Shown here: positions 26,848-35,412 of the stretch, one piece after another
Layout of the letters: each line of letters starts with the position of its first letter
How positions within the stretch are numbered: the first letter of the stretch is position 1
Assembly (NCBI GenBank): GCA_029263455.1
Contig: JAJCXM010000025.1
Span: 1-64,000 of the forward strand
Direction: 5' to 3'
DNA: 64,000 bases
From: Holophagae bacterium
GTDB taxonomy: Bacteria > Acidobacteriota > Holophagae > Acanthopleuribacterales > Acanthopleuribacteraceae
Program-made: the position numbers and the translations under genes
Notes under the pieces: model-generated
What the model was told of the DNA's origin: nothing
Database searches by the model: none
The model's input: only the letters and a program-made list of their open reading frames with translations

Positions 26848-27534
26848 TTAGCGTTTGATGACGATATCGCCACTAATTGTTGAGATCGTCATCTGAAGAT
26901 CAGCGTTATGGGGCCCAATTCTCAACTGATCTCTTGCGTCGTTGGCCATGCCTGTTTTATTGCTGATATCACCTCTAGGTGACTCCGCCGTGACTGCCAC
27001 GTTACTGCTGCGGCTCAGTTTCACACGAACATTGCCACTGCCTGTGGTGACGTAACCCATGGTTGATGCTCGTGTTTCGCCTAGGCTGATTTCTACGTCA
27101 CCAAACGCATTCATGATAGCGAACGAATTGACGGGGTTTTCAAGAAAAATGTCGCATCCCAAACCCTCGAACTCTAATGTGCCGGGCCAATAAACTAAGG
27201 TGAATACGTCGCGGTTGGATTTGAGTTGGCAAATGAGGGCAGGCGCCTGAGGCAAATGGATGGTCGTGATGCGGTTACTGTTTTGTGTGGTTCCCGTGAT
27301 CTTTAGGCTGGAGCCTATCGTCGCAAATTTCAGTCCGCCATTCTCAACAGGAACCCAGTTTTCGTTGTCGAATTTAGGCTTGACGTTAACCAGTACCTCG
27401 CCTCGGTCATGCGCGATGACGCGAATATCACCAACAATATCGATGAGATAGATGGTGTCAATGGCATCGCTTTCCAAGGGAAAAGCATGATCCTGGAAAG
27501 AATGTGTAATTAGCAGACAGAGCAATATAATCAT
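26848..27534 (-). CDS. DUF4097-like putative beta-helix protein
   Basis: A 228-residue exported protein. A short signal sequence (MIILLCLLITHSFQDHAF) precedes repeating beta strands that end in G-D-I/V: LIDIVGDIRVIAHDRGEVLV, AFGDVEISLGETRAS, TGSGNVRVKLSRSSNV, SPRGDISNKTG and TISGDIVIKR. This is the pattern of the DUF4097 'putative adhesin' beta-helix, often found beside ECF sigma and anti-sigma genes. A GAGG site lies six bases before the ATG, and the gene sits eight bases after the anti-sigma-like gene. Confidence 0.75.
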   Translation of the reverse strand: MIILLCLLITHSFQDHAFPLESDAIDTIYLIDIVGDIRVIAHDRGEVLVNVKPKFDNENWVPVENGGLKFATIGSSLKITGTTQNSNRITTIHLPQAPALICQLKSNRDVFTLVYWPGTLEFEGLGCDIFLENPVNSFAIMNAFGDVEISLGETRASTMGYVTTGSGNVRVKLSRSSNVAVTAESPRGDISNKTGMANDARDQLRIGPHNADLQMTISTISGDIVIKR

Positions 27535-27542
27535 GGGTTACC

Positions 27543-28145
27543 TCAGAAATACGCTTGAGTAAGAGCGACCCAGCGCGGGTCGGATTGTGTTTCAGCCATT
27601 GTGTGTGCCATCGCAGTAGATGTATCCCGGTCCTTGAGGCTGATGACGTCCAAGAGCGCCAGTTTCACTAAGGGGTCTGATTCGGCCTCAAAGGCATCGG
27701 CCACCCAGTTCAAGTCGAGGTTGTTGCTCGTCTTTAAACGCTGTGCGGCAGCGATGCGAATCAGCGCCCTCGAATCCAGCAGGTTAACTTTTATGTCCTG
27801 TTCCCACTCTTGGAATGATGTGCCGGGTGCTTGGCTGATTTGGTTCAAAAGTGTAAAGGTCGATTGCTTTGGTTCGTGTTCTTCAAGGTTCAGCAAGGAC
27901 AGCGATAGGGCCAAAACACAGGCAGCCGCAAGCATCCCTACGATGATTCGTATTCTCTTGCGCGCTTTACGCATGGGTTTCGGATGCGTTACGCTCTTTT
28001 CGTGCTCAAAAAACGCAAACATGAGGCCGAGGGTGTCGTCTTGCCCGTCAACAAGTTCAGCCAGCTCAACTTCATCGGCTAAGGAAGACTGACCTTTGTA
28101 GAATTGGTCACGCAACTCGGTCAGTCTCTCGTTGTGACTACTCAT
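27543..28145 (-). CDS. Anti-sigma-factor-like single-pass membrane protein
   Basis: A 200-residue protein with a charged cytoplasmic N-terminus (LTELRDQFYKGQSSLADEVE, then a short conserved-looking EHEKSV), a transmembrane helix (IIVGMLAAACVLALSLSLLN, about 67-87) and a helical outer domain resembling HEAT-type repeats (SRALIRIAAAQRLKTS, DPLVKLALLDVIS). Its ATG overlaps the last eight bases of the ECF sigma gene (ATGAGTAG). The position and topology are those of an anti-sigma factor, but the zinc-binding HxxxCxxC motif is absent, so the call rests on context. Confidence 0.65.
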   Translation of the reverse strand: MSSHNERLTELRDQFYKGQSSLADEVELAELVDGQDDTLGLMFAFFEHEKSVTHPKPMRKARKRIRIIVGMLAAACVLALSLSLLNLEEHEPKQSTFTLLNQISQAPGTSFQEWEQDIKVNLLDSRALIRIAAAQRLKTSNNLDLNWVADAFEAESDPLVKLALLDVISLKDRDTSTAMAHTMAETQSDPRWVALTQAYF

Positions 28146-28626
28146 CGATCAGCTCCCTTAATCTGGCTCTGGCGCGGCAAATTAAGACCCGGATGTGGTT
28201 TGCATTGGTATCCAAATGCTCGGCAATACGCTTTACCGTCATGCCTTCTACGTGGCGCAGTTGCATCACCAAAGGCACCGGATCCGGTAATTCTCGGATG
28301 AAGCCCAATACACTTTTGAGTTTGTCGCGTCCAAACGCTATTTGTTGCGGTCCTGGCTCTTTGCTGGCATGCACGTTTTCTAGATCAACCTGAGTTAATG
28401 ACGGTTTTCGCATACGGTCGAGGCATGCGTTTCTCACCACTTGCGTCAGCCACGCATCTATTTTGGTGGGGTCGTCGGGGCCTGATTGGCTAGATTTGAT
28501 TTTGATATACACGTCTTGAATCGCGTCCTCGGCTTCGGAATCAGAGCGGACGAGCCAGCGAGCCAGCCGAAACAGGCGGTCACGCTGAGCGACGAAACAG
28601 GTTTCGGTGTGTCTCGGGTCATCCAT
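28138..28626 (-). CDS. ECF sigma factor
   Basis: A sigma factor of about 162 residues. Region 2 is LARWLVRSDSEAEDAIQDVY, WLTQVVRNACLDRMRK; region 4 is VMQLRHVEGMTVKRIAEHLD with ANHIRVLICRARARLRELI. The frame opens with a TTG at 28653, but the ATG at 28626 (MDDPRHTETCF) gives the usual sigma-2 length. It heads a run of four minus-strand genes: sigma, anti-sigma-like, DUF4097-like, S41-like. Such regulators usually control their own operon; the targets are not visible. Confidence 0.88.
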   Translation of the reverse strand: MDDPRHTETCFVAQRDRLFRLARWLVRSDSEAEDAIQDVYIKIKSSQSGPDDPTKIDAWLTQVVRNACLDRMRKPSLTQVDLENVHASKEPGPQQIAFGRDKLKSVLGFIRELPDPVPLVMQLRHVEGMTVKRIAEHLDTNANHIRVLICRARARLRELIDE

Positions 28627-28933
28627 GCTTAATAGACGTCGATTCCAGGCCAACCATTACAAAAAAACTCCCAAGCTCACTAATATTGGCAATTTGACTT
28701 CATGACCCTTGTTGGGGGTAAGTCTAGGCGGCAGAACCGATTTTGAATAGTTCACTTCAAGCGAAGAGTCTGTTCCTGAAAAGATGTGGCCTTGACGCGC
28801 TGATCCAAATTGGTAGGGAAATAACGCGGCGAGCATCAATGGGTCGTGAATTCCAATGGGTTGTGGAGCAGTGCCACGATCTGTGAGAATAGCCATTCGC
28901 ACTAAACTCAAGAATGATTTAAGTGGAGTAAAT

Positions 28934-29479
28934 ATGAAATGGAATGCTCGGACGGTACATCGTGAGGTTGCCTACTTTTATGTCGGCCTGATCATCTCGT
29001 TCTCGCTGTCAGGGATTTTTCTCAACCATAGGCAGTCTTGGTTTCCAACCAACTATGTTTATGAGACGCGGCCCGTCTCAATAACAATGCCTGATTCGGC
29101 GGACGCAATTGACGCTGAATTTGTGGATCAGTTGGCGTCCGAATTAAACATTGAAGATGTATTCAAGGGTTTTCGCGTACGCGGTGACCGGTTAAGAGTC
29201 ACTTATGAAAACACGACGCTTGAAGTGGATGTGAACACGGGCGCGGGCGATATCGAAGAGTTCTTTGCTGTGCCACTACTGTCTCAAATGACGCAATTGC
29301 ATGTGTCGACCCATAAAGGTTGGATCTATTATTCAGATGTCTTTGGTATCGGAATGTTGGTCATTGCCTGCACGGGCATGTTCATTCAAAGAGGATCATT
29401 GAGTTTCCGGCAGCGTGGTTGGAAGCTCGCACTTTTGGGTATTCTGTTCCCGCTCGTTTTTCTCTTCCTGCTGAGTTGA
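28934..29479 (+). CDS. PepSY-associated transmembrane protein
   Basis: A 181-residue membrane protein. An N-terminal helix (VAYFYVGLIISFSLSGIFLN) after the basic MKWNARTVHRE is the classic PepSY-TM opening. The periplasmic part includes RVRGDRLRVTYENTTLEVD and LHVSTHKGWIYYSD. Two more helices follow (VFGIGMLVIACTGMFIQ, LALLGILFPLVFLFLLS). Related proteins act with iron or electron-transfer systems. The frame is open from 28856, but ATG 28934 has GGAG six bases upstream and begins the family motif. The next gene starts four bases after the stop, so the two are probably co-transcribed. Confidence 0.8.
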   Translation: MKWNARTVHREVAYFYVGLIISFSLSGIFLNHRQSWFPTNYVYETRPVSITMPDSADAIDAEFVDQLASELNIEDVFKGFRVRGDRLRVTYENTTLEVDVNTGAGDIEEFFAVPLLSQMTQLHVSTHKGWIYYSDVFGIGMLVIACTGMFIQRGSLSFRQRGWKLALLGILFPLVFLFLLS

Positions 29480-29483
29480 GGCC

Positions 29484-30734
29484 ATGTTTACGATTCTGTT
29501 CCTATTATTGAGTGCTTCCGATTGGCCTGGCTTTTTAGGGCCCAACAGGAATGGCGTGGCAGACGAAGTTAATGTCGAACAAATCTGGGGTGACGCAGCT
29601 CCTGAAATTCTATGGCAAGTCACGTTGGGTGAGGGCTATGCCGGACCGGCCATTGTCCATAACCGTGTTTATGTATTTGATCGGCAAAATAATATGGAGC
29701 GCCTGCGTTGCTTGGATGCCAAAAATGGTCAAGTCAAATGGGTGCAATCCTATCCAACCAACTACGAGGACATGTACGGATTCAGTAATGGGCCGCGAAC
29801 GACGCCGTTGGTGGACGGGCAACTCGTCTATACATTTGGCGTTGAAGGCATGCTCAGCTGTCGTGATGTGTCGAACGGTTCCTTGGTCTGGCAGATCGAT
29901 ACGCGTGCGAAATACGGAGTCGTACAAAACTTTTTTGGTGTGGGTAGTGCGCCGCTAATTTATAGAGATATGATCATCGTCATGGTCGGAGGCAGCCCGG
30001 CCGATAGCCCGAACATCAAGTCGGGAAAGACCATTAGTAACGGGTCCTGCGTGGTCGCTTTTAACAAGGAAACAGGTGCAGAGATTTATCGGATGGGCAA
30101 CTATTTGGCCAGCTATGCTAGCCCTGTCATTACCTCCCATTCTGGCCGTGACTGGTGCCTTGTTTTTGCGCGTGCTGGCTTGCTGGGGCTCAATCCTGTA
30201 AACGGCCAACAAGATTTCTTTTTTCCTTGGCGCGCGCGTCGCAATGAAACCGTCAATGCAGCTACTCCTGTGGTTCATAGCCAAGAAATATTAATCACCG
30301 AGTCCTATGAAAATGGTGCCGCGCTACTCAGGTTCGGAGACGCTGGAGTAACACCCTTGCGTTTGGATGATCGGCGCAATCAAACCATGGCCAGCCATTG
30401 GGCGACACCTATTTATCATCAAGGCTTTCTGTACGGTTGCCATGGAGAAAAGACTAGTAACGCCATGCTGCGCTGCATTGATTGGGAATCTGGCGAAGTG
30501 ATGTGGGAAGAGGCAGGACTTGGTCGCACCAGCATTACTTTGCTGGGTAAATATTTGCTGGTACAGAGCGAGAATGGCGTACTGCGACTGGTCGGCGCAC
30601 AAGCATCAGGTTATCGTGAAATTGGCCAGCTGAAACCTGTTGGATCTCCTGCTTGGAATGCACCTGCCGTTGCTGGCGGTCGAATTTATGTTCGCGGTCC
30701 CAAGCGTTTGGTCTGTTTAGGGCCTCCAAGCTAA
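29484..30734 (+). CDS. PQQ-type beta-propeller secreted protein
   Basis: A 416-residue exported propeller. A short signal (MFTILFLLLSAS) precedes DWPGFLGPNRNGVADE, the usual start of PQQ-like outer-membrane/periplasmic propellers in planctomycetes and acidobacteria. Repeats follow with the form VYVFDRQNNMERLRCLDAKN, GSLVWQIDTRA, GSCVVAFNKETGAEIYRMG and GGRIYVRGPKRLVCLG. No catalytic residues are seen; such proteins bind or scaffold rather than carry PQQ in most cases. It is coupled to the PepSY-type gene upstream. A decayed relative of its last codons lies at 34325-34407. Confidence 0.85.
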   Translation: MFTILFLLLSASDWPGFLGPNRNGVADEVNVEQIWGDAAPEILWQVTLGEGYAGPAIVHNRVYVFDRQNNMERLRCLDAKNGQVKWVQSYPTNYEDMYGFSNGPRTTPLVDGQLVYTFGVEGMLSCRDVSNGSLVWQIDTRAKYGVVQNFFGVGSAPLIYRDMIIVMVGGSPADSPNIKSGKTISNGSCVVAFNKETGAEIYRMGNYLASYASPVITSHSGRDWCLVFARAGLLGLNPVNGQQDFFFPWRARRNETVNAATPVVHSQEILITESYENGAALLRFGDAGVTPLRLDDRRNQTMASHWATPIYHQGFLYGCHGEKTSNAMLRCIDWESGEVMWEEAGLGRTSITLLGKYLLVQSENGVLRLVGAQASGYREIGQLKPVGSPAWNAPAVAGGRIYVRGPKRLVCLGPPS

Positions 30735-30958
30735 ACGTCGATTCATGCATTGGCAAGCCCAATCGGCCATAGGGCCCGTGCGCTGTAAGTTGGTATTTCG
30801 CTAAGAACAACGCATGGCTATGGCAAACCCATCTAGCGAGTGGACGAGAACGATCGGCTATGAGACAGCGCTAGCAACAAACTCGCCGTTGATTCATCTT
30901 TTTTGAATCCAAAACGTGGTCAGAACCATTCAGAATAGATATAGGTAAGGAGGTCCTC

Positions 30959-31294
30959 TTGAACGATATCGTCACCGTCGCCGCTATGCTGTGCATCACC
31001 CTGTTCCTAACCACGCTTCTCATCCTCTTCTTTCGCAATAAGATGGAGCAGCAAAAGACATTACAAAAACTAATCGAAACCAGCGAAGAACCCAGTGCCG
31101 TCATCGAAAAAGTTTTGCAAAACACCAATCGCAAAATGAGTGATTTGAGGAGAGGCATGCTTTTGCTCACTGTTGGATTAACGGTCATGCTGATTTTCTT
31201 CTATTTGGGAGGCGTGGCTTGGATGTTTGGGCTGTTGCCTGTTGTCGTTGGCTTGGTTTATCTCTTCTTTTGGTTCTTGAATGGTCGAGCTTGA
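30959..31294 (+). CDS. Small membrane protein, DUF6249-like
   Basis: A 111-residue protein with an N-terminal helix (DIVTVAAMLCITLFLTTLLI), a charged helix (RNKMEQQKTLQKLIETSE) and two closing helices (GMLLLTVGLTVMLIFFYLGG, LLPVVVGLVYLFFWFL). This order matches DUF6249-type proteins that accompany ECF sigma factors. The start is a TTG decided by a perfect AGGAGG at 30948-30953, five bases upstream. It overlaps the sigma gene by 14 bp. Confidence 0.75.
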   Translation: MNDIVTVAAMLCITLFLTTLLILFFRNKMEQQKTLQKLIETSEEPSAVIEKVLQNTNRKMSDLRRGMLLLTVGLTVMLIFFYLGGVAWMFGLLPVVVGLVYLFFWFLNGRA

Positions 31295-31826
31295 GTCTCT
31301 GCAAGACGAATTGGATTGGATAAGGCGGGTGGTCGTTGCAGACGACCATTGCGCCTTTTCGCTCCTTGTTGGCAGTCACCAGTCAGCCATACGTCAATTC
31401 TTGCGTAGACTTACGCGGCAAGACATGGAACGGGCAGATGACTTGGCCCAAGAGACCTTTTTGAAAGCCTACTTGCACATTCGCAGCTACCGCCAGGAAG
31501 GTCGTTTTCGCAGTTGGTTATTCAAAATCGCTTACCAGATTTTCTTGGGCGATCAACGACGGCTGGTACGAACACCTATGCTTGAATCTGACTTGAGCCT
31601 GCTAACCGACAAGCCTTCAACAGTCGACGAACGTTTGTCGGTCGACAAGGCGTTGAATCAGTTGCAAACACAGGAAAAAACAGCTTTGATGTTGCACTAT
31701 GAATACAATATGACCCATTCTGAGATCGCCTCTATTTTGAAAAGACCCTTGGGTAGCGTTAAATCGACCATTCGCCGCTCGTTAGAGAAGATGCGAACGC
31801 TAATGAAAAAGGAGCGTGAACCATGA
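31281..31826 (+). CDS. ECF sigma factor
   Basis: A 181-residue sigma factor: region 2 RADDLAQETFLKAYLHIRSY with FRSWLFKIAYQIFLGDQRR, region 4 ALMLHYEYNMTHSEIASIL with GSVKSTIRRSLEKMRTLMK. The gene overlaps its upstream neighbour by 14 bp and its downstream neighbour by 4 bp (ATGA), so the three are translated as one block. The small membrane proteins on each side are candidates to hold or release the sigma factor. Confidence 0.9.
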   Translation: MVELESLQDELDWIRRVVVADDHCAFSLLVGSHQSAIRQFLRRLTRQDMERADDLAQETFLKAYLHIRSYRQEGRFRSWLFKIAYQIFLGDQRRLVRTPMLESDLSLLTDKPSTVDERLSVDKALNQLQTQEKTALMLHYEYNMTHSEIASILKRPLGSVKSTIRRSLEKMRTLMKKEREP

Positions 31827-32116
31827 AGCATGAACCGGAAGACACATGGCTGTCCAATGCCCTCAAGCAAGAGCCGTTGCCCGATATGGGATTCACGAGG
31901 AGGGTCATGGCACGCTTACTCAAACGCGAACTCGTTAAGGTGTGGGTATTTGAGGCGACATTAATTTTCACCATGCTCGTTAGTTTGCTACTTGTGGTGC
32001 TTAAGACCGATCTACTTCACGCTCTTCCGCCAGCCACGTCATTTGGGCTGGCCGGTTGTCTCCTATTATTGGCGTTTCTTTGGTTCGATACCGAACCTAA
32101 GGGTCTTATTAATTAA
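31823..32116 (+). CDS. Small membrane protein, probable anti-sigma partner
   Basis: A 97-residue protein with an N-terminal soluble segment (EDTWLSNALKQEPLPDMGFT, RRVMARLLKR) and two hydrophobic helices (VFEATLIFTMLVSLLLVVL, SFGLAGCLLLLAFLWF). The arrangement (short LPDxGF-type cytoplasmic tail before membrane helices, directly after an ECF gene with a 4-bp overlap) is that of small anti-sigma proteins. No zinc motif is present, so this is a context-based inference. Confidence 0.6.
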   Translation: MKHEPEDTWLSNALKQEPLPDMGFTRRVMARLLKRELVKVWVFEATLIFTMLVSLLLVVLKTDLLHALPPATSFGLAGCLLLLAFLWFDTEPKGLIN

Positions 32117-32162
32117 GCGTTTATTAAAGGTGGGCGGCCCATGATTAGGACCGCCGATCAAT

Positions 32163-32182
32163 AGCGCTATTTCAGTAGCGCT
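32163..32182. terminator. Stem-loop at convergent gene ends
   Basis: AGCGCTA (32163-32169) and TAGCGCT (32176-32182) form a perfect 7-bp stem with a 6-nt loop, spanning the stop codon of the hydrolase gene and lying 46 bp beyond the facing gene. A second, imperfect stem (GGGCGG near 32130, CCGCC near 32151) lies between. No long T run is present; a shared terminator function is possible. Confidence 0.35.
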
Positions 32183-34008
32183 TCGAGTTCTTTGCGACCT
32201 GATTTTGTTGCCGTCTGCGATGGGCTGGTACCTGCATTGTTAGCCAACTCCCGATCACAGCCCGCTGTAATTAATCGTTGTGCAGCTGCAACTGAACCGT
32301 TCTCAACGGCATGGTGGAATGCGGTGTAGCCAGTTGAGTTGGTGGCATCGATTTGGGCGCCTAGTTCCAACAACAAATCGATCATATCTGGATGATTGAA
32401 CCAGGCCGCCCAATTCAGGGCTCGTCTACCTGATCTACTCTTTCGAGTATCTAAGAGATTAACATCGGCTCCTCCTTCGATGGCTTCCCTGGCCAGCTTC
32501 AGGTCACCTGATCTGGCTGCCTCCCACAATCTTGTTTGTGCATCGTCTGAGTCGCTAGCCTGAGACGGGTAGGTCACGGGATCAAGGACCACTTGCGCTG
32601 GAAACTGCAGCGGTTGACTCAGCATGAAGGCTTTCACCAGTTCACGCATCGGCGGCCAATTTTCGTAGAGGTTGTACAGGGCTCCATGAGAACCACCAAC
32701 CACCTCAATCAAGTGACCGTTGCTCAGTGACGCAAGCACGTCTCGAGCGTTATCTATGGGCGTCGATGTATCCCAGGTACCGTGAATCAAGAGCACGGGC
32801 TTGTCGGATTGAACATTTTCTCTGAATGACTCGCCTAAGTCGGCAAAATTCCATGTTTCCGATAGCGCTATCAGGTCAAGGTTAGAGAAGCCAAATACAT
32901 GGTTGGCGGGGTCTTTGTCGATCAAGCTACGACGCGCCGGACTTACACCGGATGCTGTGTCCATGATGAATTTCATCGCGTTTGGTGCGCGAACTCGGCT
33001 GAGGCTGAGACCAGCGCGAGCCGGTAAGCTGAAATCACCCTTATCCATGGCTAGGATGAGTTCTGGCCACAGATGAGGATTGTCGCGACTGCTGGCTTTC
33101 CAATCGGCGATGAACTGGACCAGTAATTCGTTGACCCAGATCTCATGTTCTTGGTCGCCTCTTTTGACTAGGACTTTGACGGGTTGCTTCTTAACCCGTT
33201 CAATCACGCGTTCCAAGGCGGCAATCAAGCCGCCATTGGGCATTTGCGTTTGAAATGCGCCAGATGCCTCAACAGAATGTGCGATGCGTTTAAGCGTTTC
33301 CAGTTGTTGGGAAGGTCTGTCGTAGGTGTGATCGGGACCTTCAAGGCCATAAAAGATGGCGTTTTCAACCTGTTCCGGAAACTTCCTAAGGTAATGGAGT
33401 CCTAAGTGCGAGCCGTAACTGCCGCCTACTAGAATCACCTTCTCGTAGCCCAATGCCGATCTCAAGTCGTCCATATCTGACGCATTCTCGTCGGTATTGT
33501 AAGCGCTTAAATCAACGCCCTGATTGAGCCAATAGGCGCGGCAGTCCTCGGACAAGCCTTGAAGTAATTTGATGACGGAATCTCTTTGGATCGGCTTATC
33601 GGTTTCGATTCCTGCCTGGCCCTGACATTCGAGGGCAGGAATCGAGCCGCCGGCTCCCCTCTGATCAAAAACCACCACATCTGCGAATGACTGATAGAAG
33701 GCTATTTCTTGATAACGTTCCAGTCCTTTGAATTGTTCTATTCCTGAGGAACCTGGTCCTCCCGCTAACATGAAAATGGCGGCTTTTGTCTGTGGATTAG
33801 GCGATTTCAGCCTGTAATAGGGGATCGATATTTGGCGCGTTGATTCTTTGCTCCTATTTTCAGGAAGCGTTAAACGGCCCGATTCAACCTCAACCTTCTC
33901 ACCTGATTCGCTGGTCACGCTGAGCATTTCCCAAGTCAATCTTTCGGCTTCGTTTGCCAAGGTGTGGCCCAGGCAGAACAGAAAAATAATTAACATCGTC
34001 AATCTCAT
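32167..34008 (-). CDS. Proline-iminopeptidase-like alpha/beta hydrolase fused to ankyrin repeats
   Basis: A 613-residue exported protein. Residues 1-18 are a signal peptide (MRLTMLIIFLFCLGHTLA). The alpha/beta hydrolase part has the oxyanion motif MLAGGPGSSG, VVFDQRGAGGS, the nucleophile elbow LVGGSYGSHLGL, and the later GTWDTSTPI (Asp) and GGSHGALYN (His), as in S33 tripeptidyl aminopeptidases (PF00561 with TAP-like C-terminal domain). From about residue 490 there are three to four ankyrin repeats: RLWEAARSGDLKLAREAI, NWAAWFNHPDMIDLLLELGA, AFHHAVENGSVAAAQRLI. A GGAGT-type site (AGGAG, six bases) precedes the ATG. The fusion is unusual. Confidence 0.88.
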   Translation of the reverse strand: MRLTMLIIFLFCLGHTLANEAERLTWEMLSVTSESGEKVEVESGRLTLPENRSKESTRQISIPYYRLKSPNPQTKAAIFMLAGGPGSSGIEQFKGLERYQEIAFYQSFADVVVFDQRGAGGSIPALECQGQAGIETDKPIQRDSVIKLLQGLSEDCRAYWLNQGVDLSAYNTDENASDMDDLRSALGYEKVILVGGSYGSHLGLHYLRKFPEQVENAIFYGLEGPDHTYDRPSQQLETLKRIAHSVEASGAFQTQMPNGGLIAALERVIERVKKQPVKVLVKRGDQEHEIWVNELLVQFIADWKASSRDNPHLWPELILAMDKGDFSLPARAGLSLSRVRAPNAMKFIMDTASGVSPARRSLIDKDPANHVFGFSNLDLIALSETWNFADLGESFRENVQSDKPVLLIHGTWDTSTPIDNARDVLASLSNGHLIEVVGGSHGALYNLYENWPPMRELVKAFMLSQPLQFPAQVVLDPVTYPSQASDSDDAQTRLWEAARSGDLKLAREAIEGGADVNLLDTRKSRSGRRALNWAAWFNHPDMIDLLLELGAQIDATNSTGYTAFHHAVENGSVAAAQRLITAGCDRELANNAGTSPSQTATKSGRKELEALLK

Positions 34009-34609
34009 TCTTTACTCCTGTTGGTTTAGTTACCGGCACTCGCAGATATTTAGCCGGGCCCAGCCAACTTGCCGTATGTGCTCCTTAGTTCGAATGCCGC
34101 ACATCCAGATTTGGATGCACGCGGAGCCAAATTTGATGTGTTTGGGACGGTTAATGTGGTTGTCAGCGCGTCAAAACGCGATCATAGGATGTAACTATGG
34201 GCGTTGGTCAAATGGGTCCTTGGCGCCGATGTCCTAACCATTCGTTTACAACGCTCATGAAGCAATACGCTCCCTTCAAGCCATCGGGAGGACCGTTTGT
34301 TGCTCATCCAACTCGTATTTGTGTGCTTGGCTTCATCTTTCTGGCGGTCGAATTTATGTCCGTGGCCCCAAACGCTTGGTCTGTCTGGGACAATCCAATA
34401 GTTGCAGTTAGCTCATTGGCAAACCATATCGAGAATAGATTTGTGGCACCCTAATTTGGACATCGCAGCAAAAAAGAAAGGCATGGTAAAAGCACAGATT
34501 TTTCCTACCATCATGGGTGGAATGCGAAGCGGGCAATCTTGAGGCTCTAGATAACGACCATTTTGGATTGGGGACTATTCACATTAATATGGTGATGAGC
34601 TGATTGAAT
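34009..34609. other. Intergenic region with a gene remnant
   Basis: A 601-bp stretch that contains the PQQ propeller remnant at 34325-34407 and otherwise only short open frames on either strand without ribosome-binding sites. The bases after the remnant (CTCATTGGCAAACC) also resemble those after the intact gene at 30734, which points to a decayed segmental duplication. Confidence 0.5.
34325..34407 (+). pseudogene. Remnant of a PQQ-propeller paralogue (3' end)
   Basis: These codons translate to GGRIYVRGPKRLVCLG followed by QSNSCS and a stop. The intact gene ending at 30734 has the identical stretch GGRIYVRGPKRLVCLG. The two DNA segments differ at seven positions here, all of which are synonymous, so the copy diverged while still under selection and was lost later. 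Nothing of the upstream propeller body can be recognised. Confidence 0.75.
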
Positions 34610-35110
34610 TCAATGAACGTGGTGCATAAGCTCATCGACAAACTCAAGTAGCTTCTGTCGCATAAATGGCTTTTCTATCAACAGCATAGGATTCTCTTTG
34701 ATGAATTTTTGCACCTGTGGCGCATAGGCCCCACCGCTCATAAACCCAATATGGTTGGCTTGATTTTCATTTAGTTTTTTTACCTCGGAGAAAAAATCGA
34801 CGCCGGTCATTTGCGGCATCATCAAGTCACAAAGAATGAGGTCAAAGTATTCTTGTGTAATCAGGTGTAGCGCTTCCTTTGCGCTTGAGGTGCTTTGCAC
34901 ATGATGGTGGTCAGACAACATCCTGCTTACCAATTTAGCCAATACGGGGTCGTCGTCGACTACCAGAATTTTACTCTTTTGGGATGACCTGCGTTTGCAA
35001 GTGTTTACAGTTGAAAATATTTTTCGGTTTTTACAGATTCTCGTGCAAGAGCGTCTTTGTAAAGTGATGTTAAGCGAAAAGACAAAACAGGTAGGAACCG
35101 GGTTGCACAA
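34610..35110 (-). CDS. Single-domain response regulator
   Basis: A receiver-domain protein. The receiver spans about residues 46-166: KILVVDDDPVLAKLVSRML (acidic pocket), LILCDLMMPQMTG (phosphoacceptor Asp), GFMSGGAYAP (Ser switch) and LLIEKPFMRQKL (Lys). No output domain is present, so it probably works in a phosphorelay or by protein contact. The first 45 residues are atypical and the TTG start at 35110 has no good ribosome-binding site; the true start is uncertain and the N-terminus may be shorter. The hybrid histidine kinase 4 kb away is the only sensor in the window that could be a partner. Confidence 0.8.
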   Translation of the reverse strand: MCNPVPTCFVFSLNITLQRRSCTRICKNRKIFSTVNTCKRRSSQKSKILVVDDDPVLAKLVSRMLSDHHHVQSTSSAKEALHLITQEYFDLILCDLMMPQMTGVDFFSEVKKLNENQANHIGFMSGGAYAPQVQKFIKENPMLLIEKPFMRQKLLEFVDELMHHVH

Positions 35111-35412
35111 AACCTACTCTAGCTACCCAAGAAAAGGGTCATTAACTGCTCTCCGAAAGAATTTGCATGTAGCTTCCAGTGAAACTGGAACCAACAAGAT
35201 CGCCGCTGACTCCGACTGGATTTGACTTTGTTTTTCCAGTTCATCGGGGTGATTGAATGTCTTCGCTAGAATTAACTGCCAATAGTGGCTCTGCTGTTGG
35301 TATTCTAGGCCGAATTTGCATGACAAGATGCATCACAGAATTTGTCGCGTGTTAGACAGAGGACCACCGATTGACGGGCACCCAGCAAATTGTCCGAGGC
35401 AGGATCTGGCCC
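35111..35412. other. Intergenic region between divergent genes
   Basis: About 300 bp separating the response regulator and the methyltransferase. I see no gene and no strong hairpin; promoters for both directions should lie here. Confidence 0.35.
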
